From Pseudomonas oryzihabitans (GTDB lineage: Bacteria > Pseudomonadota > Gammaproteobacteria > Pseudomonadales > Pseudomonadaceae), in assembly GCF_007665395.1 (NCBI RefSeq), contig NZ_VDND01000004.1, positions 383,837 through 447,836 on the forward strand: 64,000 bases of DNA, read 5' to 3'. A program made the position numbers and the translations under genes. Positions 50,422-59,661 of this stretch are shown one piece after another. Within the stretch, counting starts at the first letter, position 1, and the number at the start of each line of letters is the position of its first letter. The notes under the pieces were generated by a model, which ran no database searches, was not told where the DNA came from, and saw only the letters and a list, made by a program, of their open reading frames with translations.

Positions 50422-51252
50422 TTAGCCGAGCAGGCTGCGAGACTGTTCCACGGCGTCCCAGAACGCGGGATCCTTGGCCGGATCCGGCTGCTGGTCCAGG
50501 CCCAGGCGGATGGCCGCCGGGAGCGTCTGCACCGACGTTTCCTGCTGACCCTGGCGCTGCGCCTGCAGCAGCGTGGCCACCTGGACGATGTCGGCATAGT
50601 TGGCGGTCGCCGGCTGGCGATCCAGCGCCAGGTACTCGCGCGGCACGCAGGCGATGTCGGCGGGAAAATCCCAGACCTTGAGAATGCGTTCGCCGATCTG
50701 CGGATGGATCCGCGCCGTCACCTGGTCGAGGGTGATGGCATTGGCCAGCAGGTCTTCCTGTTCTTCGGCGTAGGTCAGGATCGGCAGCACGCCGATCTGG
50801 TGCACCAAGCCGGCGAGCAGGGCGCGGTCGGCCATCAGGCGCGTGTACTTCTTGCACAGCGCATGGCTGATGGCGGCGATCTCGGTGCCCTGGCTCCAGA
50901 CCTCGCGCATCTTGCGGTCCACCGCGTCGCTGGTGGCCTGGAACATCTGCTGCATGGCGAGGCCCGTGGCCAGGTTCGCCGTGTAGTTGATGCCCAGCCG
51001 GCCGACGGCCATCTGCAGGTCGGTGATCTCCTTGCTGGTCCGCAGCAGCGGGCTGTTGACCACCTTGATCAGCCGCGCCGTCAGGGCCGCGTCCATGGCG
51101 ATCACCCGGCTCAGCTCGGCGACGCCCACGTTGGGGTCTTCCGCCGCTTCTCGGACCTTCAGCGCCACCTCCGGCAGGGTGGGCAACACCACGCGATCGG
51201 TGTCTATCGCGTGGAGCAGATCCTGGACAACTTTTTCGGCAAGAGGAGTCAT
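50422..51252 (-). CDS. HDOD domain signalling protein
   Basis: A 276-residue cytoplasmic protein. Residues about 17-215 form an HDOD domain with LPTLPEVALKVREAAEDPN, VIAMDAALTARLIKVVNSP and LLAGLVHQIGVLPIL. The HD metal-binding residues are not clearly kept, as usual in HDOD proteins, so it is more likely a binding platform than a phosphohydrolase. The ATG at 51252, with AGGT upstream, is chosen over an extended frame start that reads into the ygfZ end. Its partner is unknown. Confidence 0.88.
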   Translation of the reverse strand: MTPLAEKVVQDLLHAIDTDRVVLPTLPEVALKVREAAEDPNVGVAELSRVIAMDAALTARLIKVVNSPLLRTSKEITDLQMAVGRLGINYTANLATGLAMQQMFQATSDAVDRKMREVWSQGTEIAAISHALCKKYTRLMADRALLAGLVHQIGVLPILTYAEEQEDLLANAITLDQVTARIHPQIGERILKVWDFPADIACVPREYLALDRQPATANYADIVQVATLLQAQRQGQQETSVQTLPAAIRLGLDQQPDPAKDPAFWDAVEQSRSLLG

Positions 51253-51291
51253 GACATACCTGTGTGGAGAACGGGAAGGCGATCCCAACCT

Positions 51292-52209
51292 TCAGCGCTT
51301 TATTTCACGATCGCTATCGAGTGAGTAGGGCAAATCGAGTAAACGGCAGTTTGGCCCGTCCGAGCTGCCCAGGCTGATGCGCCCGTCCTCCACCGCATCG
51401 GCCTGCAGCACGGCCAGAAATTCGCAGCCGTCCGCGGCCGGGGCGGCGAGTACCACCTCGCCGACACTGCTGCCGTGCACCGGCGCGAACAGCGGCGTGC
51501 CCACGGCGGGGGCCGTACCGCTGCTCGCCAGGCGATAGAGACGCCGCTTGAGCTTGCCGAGATACTGCATGCGGGCGACGATTTCCTGGCCGGTGTAGCA
51601 GCCCTTTCTGAAGCTCACCCCGTCCAGAGCCTGCAGATTGATCATCTGCGGGACGAACAACTCGCGGGTCGCACCGAACACCTGGCCGACGCCGGCCCGT
51701 ACCTGGGCCAGCAACCAGGCGTCGAGACCCAGCTCCGGCAACGCCGGGACGGCCGCCTCCGCCGTACGCCAGACTTCCACGCGGCCATCTTCCAGGCGCA
51801 GGGCGAAGCCGTCGTCGAGGGGCGCTACCCCATTGGTCTGTTCGCCCAGAACGATGCCGGGATAGGCCGCGGCGAAGCCGGCGGCGCTCAGGCCCAGGCG
51901 TTGCCAGTGGGCACTTTCGTCGGCCAATACCGACTTGGAAAAGACCGCATATTTCTTCAGATCGGTCAGCAGCGGCTCGACCAGTTCCTTGGCCATCGCC
52001 AGCAGGTAACCATCGGCTAGCTTGACGATACGGAAGCTGGACACCAGCCGCCCCTTGGGCGTGCAGCGGCCACCCAGACCGGCCTGGTCATCGGCGAGAT
52101 AATTGAGGTTGCAGGTCACCTGCCCCTGCAGGAACTTGGTCGCGTCGACCCCGCGGATGGCCAGGACGCCCTCGTGGGTCAAGCGGCAGAAATACGGCGA
52201 GTCGGCCAT
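51292..52209 (-). CDS. ygfZ: Folate-binding Fe-S cluster assembly/repair protein YgfZ
   Basis: A 305-residue member of the YgfZ/GcvT family, which uses tetrahydrofolate to support some iron-sulfur enzymes. The hallmark KGCYTGQE (about residues 223-230) is intact with its reactive Cys. FLQGQVTCN near residue 27 is a second family motif. The ATG at 52209 begins MADSPYFCRLTHEG; the longer frame would overlap the sdhE promoter. It is divergent from sdhE, a conserved pseudomonad arrangement. Confidence 0.93.
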   Translation of the reverse strand: MADSPYFCRLTHEGVLAIRGVDATKFLQGQVTCNLNYLADDQAGLGGRCTPKGRLVSSFRIVKLADGYLLAMAKELVEPLLTDLKKYAVFSKSVLADESAHWQRLGLSAAGFAAAYPGIVLGEQTNGVAPLDDGFALRLEDGRVEVWRTAEAAVPALPELGLDAWLLAQVRAGVGQVFGATRELFVPQMINLQALDGVSFRKGCYTGQEIVARMQYLGKLKRRLYRLASSGTAPAVGTPLFAPVHGSSVGEVVLAAPAADGCEFLAVLQADAVEDGRISLGSSDGPNCRLLDLPYSLDSDREIKR

Positions 52210-52331
52210 TGCGGCGGAAGCTCCCTGTCGTGTGAAGCCGCCCATCATAGGCGCGCCCGCAGGGAATGTCAGGCGCACTGCGCGGCGAGGCGCTTCGGGC
52301 TTATACTGCGTCGATCGTCGCAGGAGTCCCC

Positions 52332-52589
52332 ATGAGTACCGAAACTACCGAACTCAAGAGATTGTACTGGCACAGCCGTCGCGGCATGCTGGAGCTGGAT
52401 GTGTTGCTGGTGCCCTTCGTCCAGGAAGTCTATGCCACCCTTGGCGCCGAAGACCAAGCGCGCTATCGCAAGCTGCTCGAATGCGAGGATCAGGACATGT
52501 TCCACTGGTTCATGCAGCGTGGCGAACCTGACGACGCCGACCTGCGCATCATCGTGCGCATGATCCTGGACCGTGTCCAGCCGGCTTGA
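52332..52589 (+). CDS. sdhE: Succinate dehydrogenase flavinylation factor
   Basis: An 85-residue SdhE/YgfY protein that helps attach FAD covalently to SdhA and related flavoproteins. The conserved RGM motif lies in [12 protein letters not shown], and the acidic C-terminal half ([17 protein letters not shown]) is typical. The ATG at 52332 follows AGGAG at 6 bp; the frame upstream is non-coding. It overlaps the start of the CptA-like gene by 17 bp, matching the sdhE-ygfX pair known elsewhere. Confidence 0.93.
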   Translation: MSTETTELKRLYWHSRRGMLELDVLLVPFVQEVYATLGAEDQARYRKLLECEDQDMFHWFMQRGEPDDADLRIIVRMILDRVQPA

Positions 52590-53025
52590 GCCGTTCGAGT
52601 GCCGATGGAGCGCCTCGCCGACGCTCCTGCGGCTACATGCCCTGGCGGCATTCGCCGCTGGGGTCTGTCTCTGGCTCGCCGCCATTCCCTGGTCGCTGAA
52701 ACCGCTGCTGACCCTGCTGGTCCTCTGGTCCTGGCAGCGCGTGCGCCAACGACAGCTCCGGCAGCACTATCCGACGGTACCCCGCCGCCTGCGCCATGGC
52801 GCCGAGGGCTGGCAACTCTGGTCGCCGGTCGCTGGCTGGCAGGGCATCCAGCTGCGCCCGGATAGCCTGGCGCTACCGCTGTTGGTGGTCCTGCGTTATC
52901 GCCTGCCCGGCGAAAGACGCAGCCGCGGTCTCTGCATCGCGCGGGACAGCCTGTCCCCGGATGCCCACCGCCGCCTGCGCGTCAGGCTTCGCTTCGCGCC
53001 GCGCCGTTTCGCGGCGCCAGAATAG
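52573..53025 (+). CDS. CptA/YgfX-like small membrane protein
   Basis: A 150-residue protein starting at a GTG inside the sdhE end. Two adjacent hydrophobic segments (about residues 20-52) are followed by a basic stretch [12 protein letters not shown] and a beta-rich C-terminal half. Size, topology and the position after sdhE match the YgfX/CptA family, proposed either as a toxin acting on MreB/FtsZ or as an SdhE partner. Sequence conservation is low, so the family assignment leans on context. It overlaps the convergent nadB by 44 bp. Confidence 0.72.
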   Translation: MSSRLEPFECRWSASPTLLRLHALAAFAAGVCLWLAAIPWSLKPLLTLLVLWSWQRVRQRQLRQHYPTVPRRLRHGAEGWQLWSPVAGWQGIQLRPDSLALPLLVVLRYRLPGERRSRGLCIARDSLSPDAHRRLRVRLRFAPRRFAAPE

Positions 53026-54604
53026 TGTCTCGGGCGCAGCTGTCGGTCTGCGGATAGTCCAGGGTGAAATGCAGGCCGCGGCTTTCCTGGCGGGCGAGGG
53101 CACTCTCGATGATCAGCTCCGCCACCTGCGCCAGGTTGCGCAGTTCGATCAGGTCACGACTGACTTTATAGTTGCTGTAGAACTCATCGATCTCGTCCAT
53201 CAGCAGGCGGATGCGATGGCGGGCGCGCACCAGGCGCTTGGTGGTGCGCACAATGCCGACGTAATCCCACATGAACCGCCGCAACTCGTCCCAGTTGTGC
53301 GCGATCACCACGTCCTCGTCCGAGTCCGTCACCTGGCTGGCATCCCAGTCGGGCAGGTCGCGCGGCATGGCGACCTGTGCCTGCCGCGCCTGGATGTCGA
53401 GCGCCGCCGAGCGGGCATAGACGAAGCATTCCAGCAGCGAGTTGCTGGCCATGCGATTGGCGCCATGCAACCCGGTGCAGCTGGTTTCGCCAATGGCATA
53501 GAGTCCGGCGAGGTCCGCGCGCCCGTGTTGGTCGACGCGCACGCCGCCGCAGGTGTAGTGCGCCGCCGGCACCACCGGGATCGGGTCGCGGGTGATGTCG
53601 ATGCCCAGTTCCAGGCAGCGGCCATGGACGGTCGGGAAGTGTTCCTGGATGAAGTCCGCCGGCTTGTGGCTGATGTCGAGGAACACGCAGTCGATGCCCA
53701 GGCGCTTCATCTCATGGTCGATGGCGCGCGCCACCACGTCCCGCGGCGCCAGGTCGGCACGTTCGTCGAAGCGCGGCATGAAGCGCTCGCCGTCCGGCAG
53801 GCGCAGCACGGCGCCCTCGCCACGCAGCGCCTCGGTGATGAGGAAGCTGCGCGCATGGGGATGGTAGAGGCAGGTGGGATGGAACTGGTTGAACTCCAGA
53901 TTGGCCACCGAGCAGCCGGCGCGCCAGGCCATGGCGATGCCATCGCCACTGGCACTGTCCTGGTTGGTGCTATAGAGATAGGCCTTGCTGGCGCCGCCGG
54001 TGGCCAGCACGGTGAAGCGCGCGTGCAGGGTGTCCACCTGGCCACTGGACCGGTCCAGTACGTAGGCGCCCAGGCAGCGGGCGCCGGGCCGGCCGAGCTT
54101 CTCGGTGGTGATCAGGTCCACCGCCACCCGCTGACTCAGCAGCTGGATGTTGGGGCGACCCTCGGCGGTCCGCAGCAGAGTGTCGAAGATCGCCATGCCG
54201 GTGGCATCCGCGGCATGGATGATGCGGCGATGGCTGTGCCCACCCTCGCGGGTCAGGTGGAAGCCCAGGCCGCCACTGCCGGCACCCTGTTCGCGGGTGA
54301 AGGGCACGCCCTGGTCGATCAGCCACTGCATGGCTTCGCGGCTGTGTTCCACGGTGAAGCGCACGGCTGCTTCGTCACAGAGCCCGGCGCCGGCAACTAG
54401 GGTATCCTGCACGTGCGCCTCGACGGTATCGCCCTCGTCCAGGACGGCGGCGACGCCACCCTGCGCCCAGTAGGTCGAGCCGTGGGCCAGCTCGCCCTTG
54501 CTCAAGACCGCGATGGTCAGCGTCGCGGGAAGGTTGAGGGCGAGGGTCAGGCCCGCCGCGCCACTGCCGATTACCAGAACATCGAATTCCAGATGACGCG
54601 CCAT
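52982..54604 (-). CDS. nadB: L-aspartate oxidase
   Basis: NadB oxidises L-aspartate to iminoaspartate in NAD synthesis. The 540-residue product has the FAD motif [15 protein letters not shown] (about residues 11-25), the substrate loop [17 protein letters not shown] (about 120-136), the catalytic-domain segment [11 protein letters not shown] and the C-terminal flavin contact [13 protein letters not shown]. It is divergent from algU, the arrangement found in P. aeruginosa. Confidence 0.96.
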   Translation of the reverse strand: MARHLEFDVLVIGSGAAGLTLALNLPATLTIAVLSKGELAHGSTYWAQGGVAAVLDEGDTVEAHVQDTLVAGAGLCDEAAVRFTVEHSREAMQWLIDQGVPFTREQGAGSGGLGFHLTREGGHSHRRIIHAADATGMAIFDTLLRTAEGRPNIQLLSQRVAVDLITTEKLGRPGARCLGAYVLDRSSGQVDTLHARFTVLATGGASKAYLYSTNQDSASGDGIAMAWRAGCSVANLEFNQFHPTCLYHPHARSFLITEALRGEGAVLRLPDGERFMPRFDERADLAPRDVVARAIDHEMKRLGIDCVFLDISHKPADFIQEHFPTVHGRCLELGIDITRDPIPVVPAAHYTCGGVRVDQHGRADLAGLYAIGETSCTGLHGANRMASNSLLECFVYARSAALDIQARQAQVAMPRDLPDWDASQVTDSDEDVVIAHNWDELRRFMWDYVGIVRTTKRLVRARHRIRLLMDEIDEFYSNYKVSRDLIELRNLAQVAELIIESALARQESRGLHFTLDYPQTDSCARDTILAPRNGAARSEA

Positions 54605-54681
54605 GTCGTTTCCTTCTCACCGGAGCGGCGAGTATAGGAACAAGGCGGACGACGGCATAGCCATCGATGGTGGTGGCCAGG

Positions 54682-54709
54682 GAACTCGCAGGCCGCGAGC
54701 GGGGTCTAT
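54682..54709 (+). promoter_or_regulatory. Distal sigma-22-type promoter of algU
   Basis: GAACTC (54682-54687) and TCTAT (54705-54709) are 17 bp apart, close to the AlgU consensus GAACTT-N16/17-TCnna. Autoregulation through more than one AlgU promoter is established for P. aeruginosa. A transcript from here includes the Shine-Dalgarno and GTG at 54834-54851. Confidence 0.55.
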
Positions 54710-54840
54710 GTACAGATAATTGCCCATCCGTGTGGCCGGAGTGCCTAGCCGAGAGTGGGACGTCTGCCAAAGCCAATCAGTGATACCCAGGAGCGATCAG
54801 CAGCCACTCAGTGCTCGCTCATCAACTGCTGTGGAGGGGA

Positions 54841-54867
54841 GAACTTTCGTGCAACAGCCCAGTCTAG
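54841..54867 (+). promoter_or_regulatory. Proximal sigma-22-type promoter of algU
   Basis: GAACTT (54841-54846), 16 bp, TCTAG (54863-54867). The -35 is a perfect AlgU match, preceded by GGAGGGGA as in the P. aeruginosa P1 region as I recall it. The expected transcript start near 54873 lies downstream of the GTG at 54849, so this transcript lacks that start codon. Confidence 0.65.
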
Positions 54868-55514
54868 CAGCGCGCGTCGACAGTGAAGGCAAGGACGATA
54901 CCGAGCTGCAAGCAAAGGACGGCAAGCAGGTCCTGCCCACGCAGGAGCAGGATCAACAACTGGTCGAGCGCGTGCAACGCGGTGACAAGCGTGCCTTCGA
55001 CCTGCTGGTGCTCAAGTACCAGCACAAGATTCTCGGTCTGATCGTAAGGTTCGTACACGATACCCAGGAAGCCCAGGACGTCGCCCAGGAGGCTTTTATC
55101 AAAGCCTATCGCGCCCTCGGGAACTTCCGTGGTGATAGCGCTTTCTACACCTGGCTCTATCGCATCGCCATCAATACGGCGAAGAACCATCTGGTTGCCC
55201 GGGGTCGTCGTCCACCGGATAGCGACGTCAGTGCCGAAGATGCGGAATTTTATGAAGGTGACCATGCTCTAAAGGATATCGAGTCCCCGGAGCGGTCCCT
55301 TTTGCGGGATGAGATCGAGGCCACCGTGCATCGAACCATCCAGCAACTCCCGGAAGATCTGCGCACCGCGCTGACCCTTCGCGAGTTCGAAGGTCTCAGC
55401 TACGAGGACATTGCGAATGTCATGCAATGTCCGGTGGGAACGGTCCGGTCTCGGATTTTCCGAGCGCGGGAAGCGATAGACAAAGCATTGCAGCCCCTGC
55501 TGCGTGATGCATAG
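54849..55514 (+). CDS. algU: Envelope-stress sigma factor AlgU (RpoE, sigma-22)
   Basis: An ECF sigma factor controlling alginate and envelope-stress genes. From QEQDQQLVERVQRGDKRAFD onward it is nearly identical to AlgU: region 2 includes DVAQEAFIKAYRALGNFRGD and TWLYRIAINTAKNHL, and region 4 includes LREFEGLSYEDIANVMQCP and GTVRSRIFRARE. The start is uncertain. P. aeruginosa AlgU has 193 residues; the codon at that position here is CTG (54933). No ATG, GTG or TTG lies in frame between it and GTG 54849, which has a strong GGAGGGGAG Shine-Dalgarno and adds 28 residues (221 total). That GTG sits inside the proximal promoter, so two protein forms, or a CTG start, are possible. Confidence 0.9.
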   Translation: MQQPSLAARVDSEGKDDTELQAKDGKQVLPTQEQDQQLVERVQRGDKRAFDLLVLKYQHKILGLIVRFVHDTQEAQDVAQEAFIKAYRALGNFRGDSAFYTWLYRIAINTAKNHLVARGRRPPDSDVSAEDAEFYEGDHALKDIESPERSLLRDEIEATVHRTIQQLPEDLRTALTLREFEGLSYEDIANVMQCPVGTVRSRIFRAREAIDKALQPLLRDA

Positions 55515-55547
55515 ACAGCGGCGACAGCTTTTAGAGAGGTAATACGT

Positions 55548-56063
55548 ATGAGTCGTGAAGCCCTGCTGGAATCCCTGTCCGCTGTTATGGATAACGAAGC
55601 GGACGAATTCGAAACCCGGCGTGTGATCGCCGAGGTCAGCAAGGATCCAGAACTGCGCGCCACGTGGTCGCGTTATGCCATGGTCAGCGCCGTGATTCGC
55701 GGTGAACCCATGATGCCACTCCTGGATATCGCCAAGGACGTGACCAGTACCTTGGAGCGTGAAGACGTGGCCGCCGCACCGGCAGCTCCGGTCGCCGCCC
55801 AGGTCAGCAAGGGTCGCTGGTCGAGCCTGGGGCGTGTCGCGGTAGCGGCATCCGTCACCTTCGCCGTGCTGGCGGGCGTGCGGATGTATAACCAGTCCGA
55901 CGTGTCCACCCAGGGTCTGGCCCAGCAGGCGCCCAGCCAGCTGACCGTGCCGCAACCTGCGCGTAGCCCGGCCGTCCTGGCCAGCTTCAGCGAAGAGAGC
56001 AGCAAAGCCAAGGCCGATCAACCGGCAGTGGGTGAGAAGCAGGAAGCCCCTGCCCAGCGTTGA
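55548..56063 (+). CDS. mucA: Anti-sigma factor MucA, shortened periplasmic domain
   Basis: MucA holds AlgU at the inner membrane. The 171-residue product has the cytoplasmic AlgU-binding domain (MSREALLESLSAVMDNEADEF and following, about 1-75), one membrane helix (about 94-113) and a short periplasmic tail. The tail keeps PAVLASFSEE (141-150), the neighbourhood of the AlgW cleavage site in P. aeruginosa. It then ends after about 21 low-complexity residues. P. aeruginosa MucA has 194 residues, and the missing C-terminal part is the segment bound by MucB. No mucB or mucC follows; instead a terminator does. Confidence 0.93.
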   Translation: MSREALLESLSAVMDNEADEFETRRVIAEVSKDPELRATWSRYAMVSAVIRGEPMMPLLDIAKDVTSTLEREDVAAAPAAPVAAQVSKGRWSSLGRVAVAASVTFAVLAGVRMYNQSDVSTQGLAQQAPSQLTVPQPARSPAVLASFSEESSKAKADQPAVGEKQEAPAQR

Positions 56064-56085
56064 TTCGCTGGCTTCACCTCGAGAG

Positions 56086-56122
56086 CGGCGCCCGGACCTC
56101 CAATCCGGGCGCCGTTTTTTTT
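56086..56122 (+). terminator. Strong rho-independent terminator between mucA and mucD
   Basis: CGGCGCCCGGA (56086-56096) and TCCGGGCGCCG (56104-56114) form a perfect 11-bp GC-rich stem with a 7-nt loop, followed at once by eight T (56115-56122). It lies 22 bp after mucA and should end the algU-mucA transcript before mucD. Confidence 0.93.
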
Positions 56123-56277
56123 GTCCTGGCGATGGCAGTGGGCCGGGGAAATGCTTCGAAAGCTATCGTTCAGCAAGGGCGTGCTATTTCTGCTGCCAGT
56201 CGTCTCTGACTGCGCTTCCCTCGGATGAGGGCCGGTCGCCAACGATGCGTTCTAGTCATTGGATAACGTGGAGCTGC

Positions 56278-57708
56278 ATGCGCATGCGCAATTTCAAGCA
56301 TTATACGGCTGCCCTCATGGGGCTCTGGCTGATGGGGCTGACGGCCATGGCCCGGGCCGACCTGCCGGATTTCACTGGCCTGGTCGAGGCCGCGTCTCCC
56401 GCGGTGGTCAACATCAGCACCCGCCAGAAGATTCCGGAAGGGCGCGGCGCGGGCTCCATGGCCATGCCGGACCTGGACGGCCTGCCACCGGGTATCCGCG
56501 AATTCTTCGAGCGCAGCATTCCGCAGATGCCGCGCAGTCCCCGCGGTAAGCAGGAGCAGGCCCAGTCGCTGGGTTCCGGCTTCATCATCTCGCCCGACGG
56601 CTACATCCTGACCAACAACCACGTGGTCGCCGACGCCGACGAGATCCTGGTGCGCCTGTCCGACCGCAGCGATCACACCGCCAAGCTGATCGGCGCGGAC
56701 CCCCGTACCGACGTGGCCCTGCTGAAAATCGATGCCAAGGACCTGCCGACCCTCAAGCTGGGCAATTCCGATCAGCTCAAGGTCGGTGAGTGGGTACTGG
56801 CCATCGGCTCGCCCTTCGGCTTCGATCACTCGGTGACCGCCGGTATCGTCAGTGCCAAGGGCCGCAGCCTGCCGAACGAAAGCTACGTGCCCTTCATCCA
56901 GACCGACGTGGCCATCAACCCGGGCAACTCCGGCGGCCCGCTGTTCAACCTCAAGGGCGAGGTGGTCGGGATCAACTCGCAGATCTTCACCCGCTCCGGT
57001 GGCTTCATGGGGCTGTCCTTCGCCATTCCGATCGACGTCGCCATGAACGTAGCCAATCAGCTGAAGACCGAAGGCAAGGTCAGCCGCGGCTGGTTGGGCG
57101 TGGTCATCCAGGAAGTGGACAAGGATCTCGCCGAATCCTTCGGCCTGGATCGTCCGGCCGGTGCCCTGGTGGCCCAGACCCTCGACGACGGTCCCGCCGC
57201 CAAGAGTGGCATCAAGGTGGGTGACGTCATCCTCTCGGTCAATGGCCAGAAGATCGAGGAATCCGCCGACCTGCCGCACCTGATCGGCAATCTCAAGCCC
57301 GGTGCCAAGGCCGACATGGAGATCATCCGTGAGGGCAAGCGCCAGAACCTCAGCGTCACCGTGGGCGACATGCCCAAGGACGACCAGGCCGCTTCCGGTG
57401 GCGAGCGCGGCTCCGACCGTGCCAGCAACCGCCTCGGCATCGCCGTGGCCGACCTGACCACCGAGCAGAAGAAGACCCTGGATCTCCAGGGCGGCGTGGT
57501 GATCAACAAGCTCAGTGGCGACGGTCCGGCGGCGGCCATCGGTCTGCGTCCCGGCGACGTGATCACCCACCTGAACAACCAGCCGATCGAATCGGCCACC
57601 GCCTTCGAGAAGATCACCTCCGCCCTGCCGGCCGGGCGCTCCATCTCGATGCGCGTGGTGCGCGACGGTCGCGCCAGCTTCATCACCTTCAAGCTGCCGG
57701 GCAAGTAA
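56278..57708 (+). CDS. mucD: Periplasmic HtrA-type serine protease MucD
   Basis: MucD degrades misfolded envelope proteins and limits AlgU activation. The 476-residue product has a signal peptide (about residues 1-27, ending AMARA). The trypsin-like domain shows the triad His115 (NNHVVAD), Asp145 (RTDVALLK) and Ser218 (GNSGGPLF). Two PDZ domains follow (about 280-365 and 390-470). The ATG at 56278 has GGAG 4 bp upstream; ATG 56284, with 10-bp spacing, is an equal alternative. In P. aeruginosa it ends the algU-mucABCD operon; here it is cut off from mucA by a terminator and needs its own promoter. Confidence 0.95.
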   Translation: MRMRNFKHYTAALMGLWLMGLTAMARADLPDFTGLVEAASPAVVNISTRQKIPEGRGAGSMAMPDLDGLPPGIREFFERSIPQMPRSPRGKQEQAQSLGSGFIISPDGYILTNNHVVADADEILVRLSDRSDHTAKLIGADPRTDVALLKIDAKDLPTLKLGNSDQLKVGEWVLAIGSPFGFDHSVTAGIVSAKGRSLPNESYVPFIQTDVAINPGNSGGPLFNLKGEVVGINSQIFTRSGGFMGLSFAIPIDVAMNVANQLKTEGKVSRGWLGVVIQEVDKDLAESFGLDRPAGALVAQTLDDGPAAKSGIKVGDVILSVNGQKIEESADLPHLIGNLKPGAKADMEIIREGKRQNLSVTVGDMPKDDQAASGGERGSDRASNRLGIAVADLTTEQKKTLDLQGGVVINKLSGDGPAAAIGLRPGDVITHLNNQPIESATAFEKITSALPAGRSISMRVVRDGRASFITFKLPGK

Positions 57709-57727
57709 GGGCCGGCTGGCTGGGCGA

Positions 57728-57753
57728 GGGGCGGGTGACCGCCCCTTCTTTTT
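57728..57753 (+). terminator. Terminator after mucD
   Basis: GGGGCGG (57728-57734) and CCGCCCC (57739-57745) enclose a GTGA tetraloop and are followed by TTCTTTTT. It separates mucD from the lepA series. Confidence 0.85.
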
Positions 57754-57856
57754 GTCCGCTCGAACGGCGCGAGTCCCCTTGTTTGCCGCATTCAGGTAAA
57801 CTCCCCCGCTATTTTCCCGGCGGATGTTCCGCCGCTGGCTATTCGAGTGCTGATTC

Positions 57857-59656
57857 GTGAGTGATCTGAGCCATATCCGCAATTTCTCCATCATCGCCCA
57901 CATCGATCACGGCAAGTCGACCCTTGCTGATCGGTTCATCCAGATGTGTGGTGGTTTGAGCGACCGAGAAATGGAGGCCCAGGTCCTGGATTCCATGGAC
58001 CTCGAACGCGAACGTGGCATCACCATCAAGGCCCACAGCGTCACGCTGTACTACAACGCCGAAGACGGTAAGACCTACCAGCTCAACTTCATCGATACCC
58101 CTGGTCACGTCGACTTCACCTACGAAGTCAGCCGTTCGTTGGCCGCCTGCGAAGGCGCGCTGCTGGTGGTGGATGCGGGGCAGGGCGTGGAAGCCCAGTC
58201 GGTGGCCAACTGCTATACCGCCATCGAGCAGGGCCTTGAGGTCATGCCGGTGCTGAACAAGATGGATCTGCCCCAGGCCGATCCGGACAAGGTCAAGGCC
58301 GAGATCGAACACATCATCGGCATCGACGCCACCGATGCCGTGGCATGCAGTGCCAAGAGCGGCATGGGCGTGTCCGACGTGCTCGAGCGACTGGTCCAGG
58401 TCATCCCGCCGCCCCAGGGCGAGATCGAGGCGCCGCTGCAGGCGCTGATCATCGATTCCTGGTTCGACAACTATCTGGGCGTCGTCTCGCTGGTGCGGGT
58501 CAAGCACGGCCGGGTCAAGAAGGGTGACAAGATCCTGGTCAAGTCCACCGGCAAGGTGCACCAGGTCGACAGCGTCGGCGTCTTCTCGCCCAAGCACACC
58601 GAAATGCCCGATCTCAAGGCGGGCGAAGTGGGCTTCATCATCGCCGGCATCAAGGAAATCCTCGGCGCCCCGGTCGGTGACACCCTGACCCTCAGCGCCA
58701 CCCCGGACGTGGCCATGCTGCCGGGCTTCCAGCGGGTCAAGCCGCAGGTCTACGCCGGCCTGTTCCCGGTCAGCTCCGACGACTTCGAGGACTTCCGCGA
58801 GGCCCTGCAGAAGCTCACCCTCAACGACGCCGCCCTGCAATACGAGCCGGAAAGCTCCGAGGCCCTCGGCTTCGGCTTCCGCATCGGCTTCCTCGGCATG
58901 CTGCACATGGAGATCATCCAAGAGCGCCTGGAGCGCGAATACGATCTCGACCTCATCACCACCGCGCCGACCGTGGTCTTCGAGGTGGTGCTCAAGGACG
59001 GCAGCACCATCTACGTCGACAACCCGTCGAAGCTGCCCGACCTGGCCTCCGTCGCCGAGATGCGCGAGCCCATCGTGCGCGCCAACATCCTGGTACCCCA
59101 GGAGCACCTGGGCAACGTCATCACCCTGTGCATCGAGAAGCGTGGCGTCCAGCGCGACATGCAGTTCCTCAGCAGCCAGGTGCAGGTCAGCTACGACCTG
59201 CCGATGAACGAGGTGGTGCTGGACTTCTTCGACCGCCTGAAGTCGGTGAGCCGTGGCTATGCGTCGCTGGACTACAGCTTCGACCGCTTCGAAGCCGCCA
59301 GCCTGGTCAAGCTCGATGTCCTCATCAATGGCGAGAAGGTCGATGCCCTGGCGCTGATCGTCCATCGTGACAAGGCGCACTACAAGGGTCGCGCCCTGAC
59401 CGAGAAGATGAAGGAGCTGATCCCGCGGCAGATGTTCGACGTGGCGATCCAGGCGGCCATCGGCGGCCAGATCGTCGCCCGTACCACCGTCAAGGCGCTG
59501 CGCAAGAACGTCCTGGCCAAGTGCTACGGCGGTGACGTCTCCCGTAAGCGCAAGCTGCTGGAGAAGCAGAAGGCCGGTAAGAAGCGCATGAAACAGGTCG
59601 GTAGCGTAGAGATTCCTCAGGAGGCCTTCCTGGCCGTACTCAAGGTGGATAGCTAA
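57857..59656 (+). CDS. lepA: Elongation factor 4 (LepA)
   Basis: A ribosome-associated GTPase that acts in translation and ribosome assembly. The 599-residue length is canonical, starting at GTG 57857. The G motifs are HIDHGKSTL (G1, about residues 15-23), DTPGHVDF (G3, about 81-88) and NKMDLPQ (G4, about 135-141). The LepA-specific C-terminal domain ends with [27 protein letters not shown] -10 (57797-57802) lies upstream. It begins the run lepA-lepB-DUF4845-rnc-era-recO-pdxJ. Confidence 0.97.
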   Translation: MSDLSHIRNFSIIAHIDHGKSTLADRFIQMCGGLSDREMEAQVLDSMDLERERGITIKAHSVTLYYNAEDGKTYQLNFIDTPGHVDFTYEVSRSLAACEGALLVVDAGQGVEAQSVANCYTAIEQGLEVMPVLNKMDLPQADPDKVKAEIEHIIGIDATDAVACSAKSGMGVSDVLERLVQVIPPPQGEIEAPLQALIIDSWFDNYLGVVSLVRVKHGRVKKGDKILVKSTGKVHQVDSVGVFSPKHTEMPDLKAGEVGFIIAGIKEILGAPVGDTLTLSATPDVAMLPGFQRVKPQVYAGLFPVSSDDFEDFREALQKLTLNDAALQYEPESSEALGFGFRIGFLGMLHMEIIQERLEREYDLDLITTAPTVVFEVVLKDGSTIYVDNPSKLPDLASVAEMREPIVRANILVPQEHLGNVITLCIEKRGVQRDMQFLSSQVQVSYDLPMNEVVLDFFDRLKSVSRGYASLDYSFDRFEAASLVKLDVLINGEKVDALALIVHRDKAHYKGRALTEKMKELIPRQMFDVAIQAAIGGQIVARTTVKALRKNVLAKCYGGDVSRKRKLLEKQKAGKKRMKQVGSVEIPQEAFLAVLKVDS

Positions 59657-59661
59657 AGCCC

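Noticed and set aside
54720..54848. algU start at TTG 54720
   Set aside because: The first 43 codons overlap promoter sequence and show no conserved protein; GTG 54849 has a much better ribosome site.
56064..56277. A degraded mucB in the mucA-mucD gap
   Set aside because: The gap is only 214 bp and holds a terminator; none of its frames reads like MucB.
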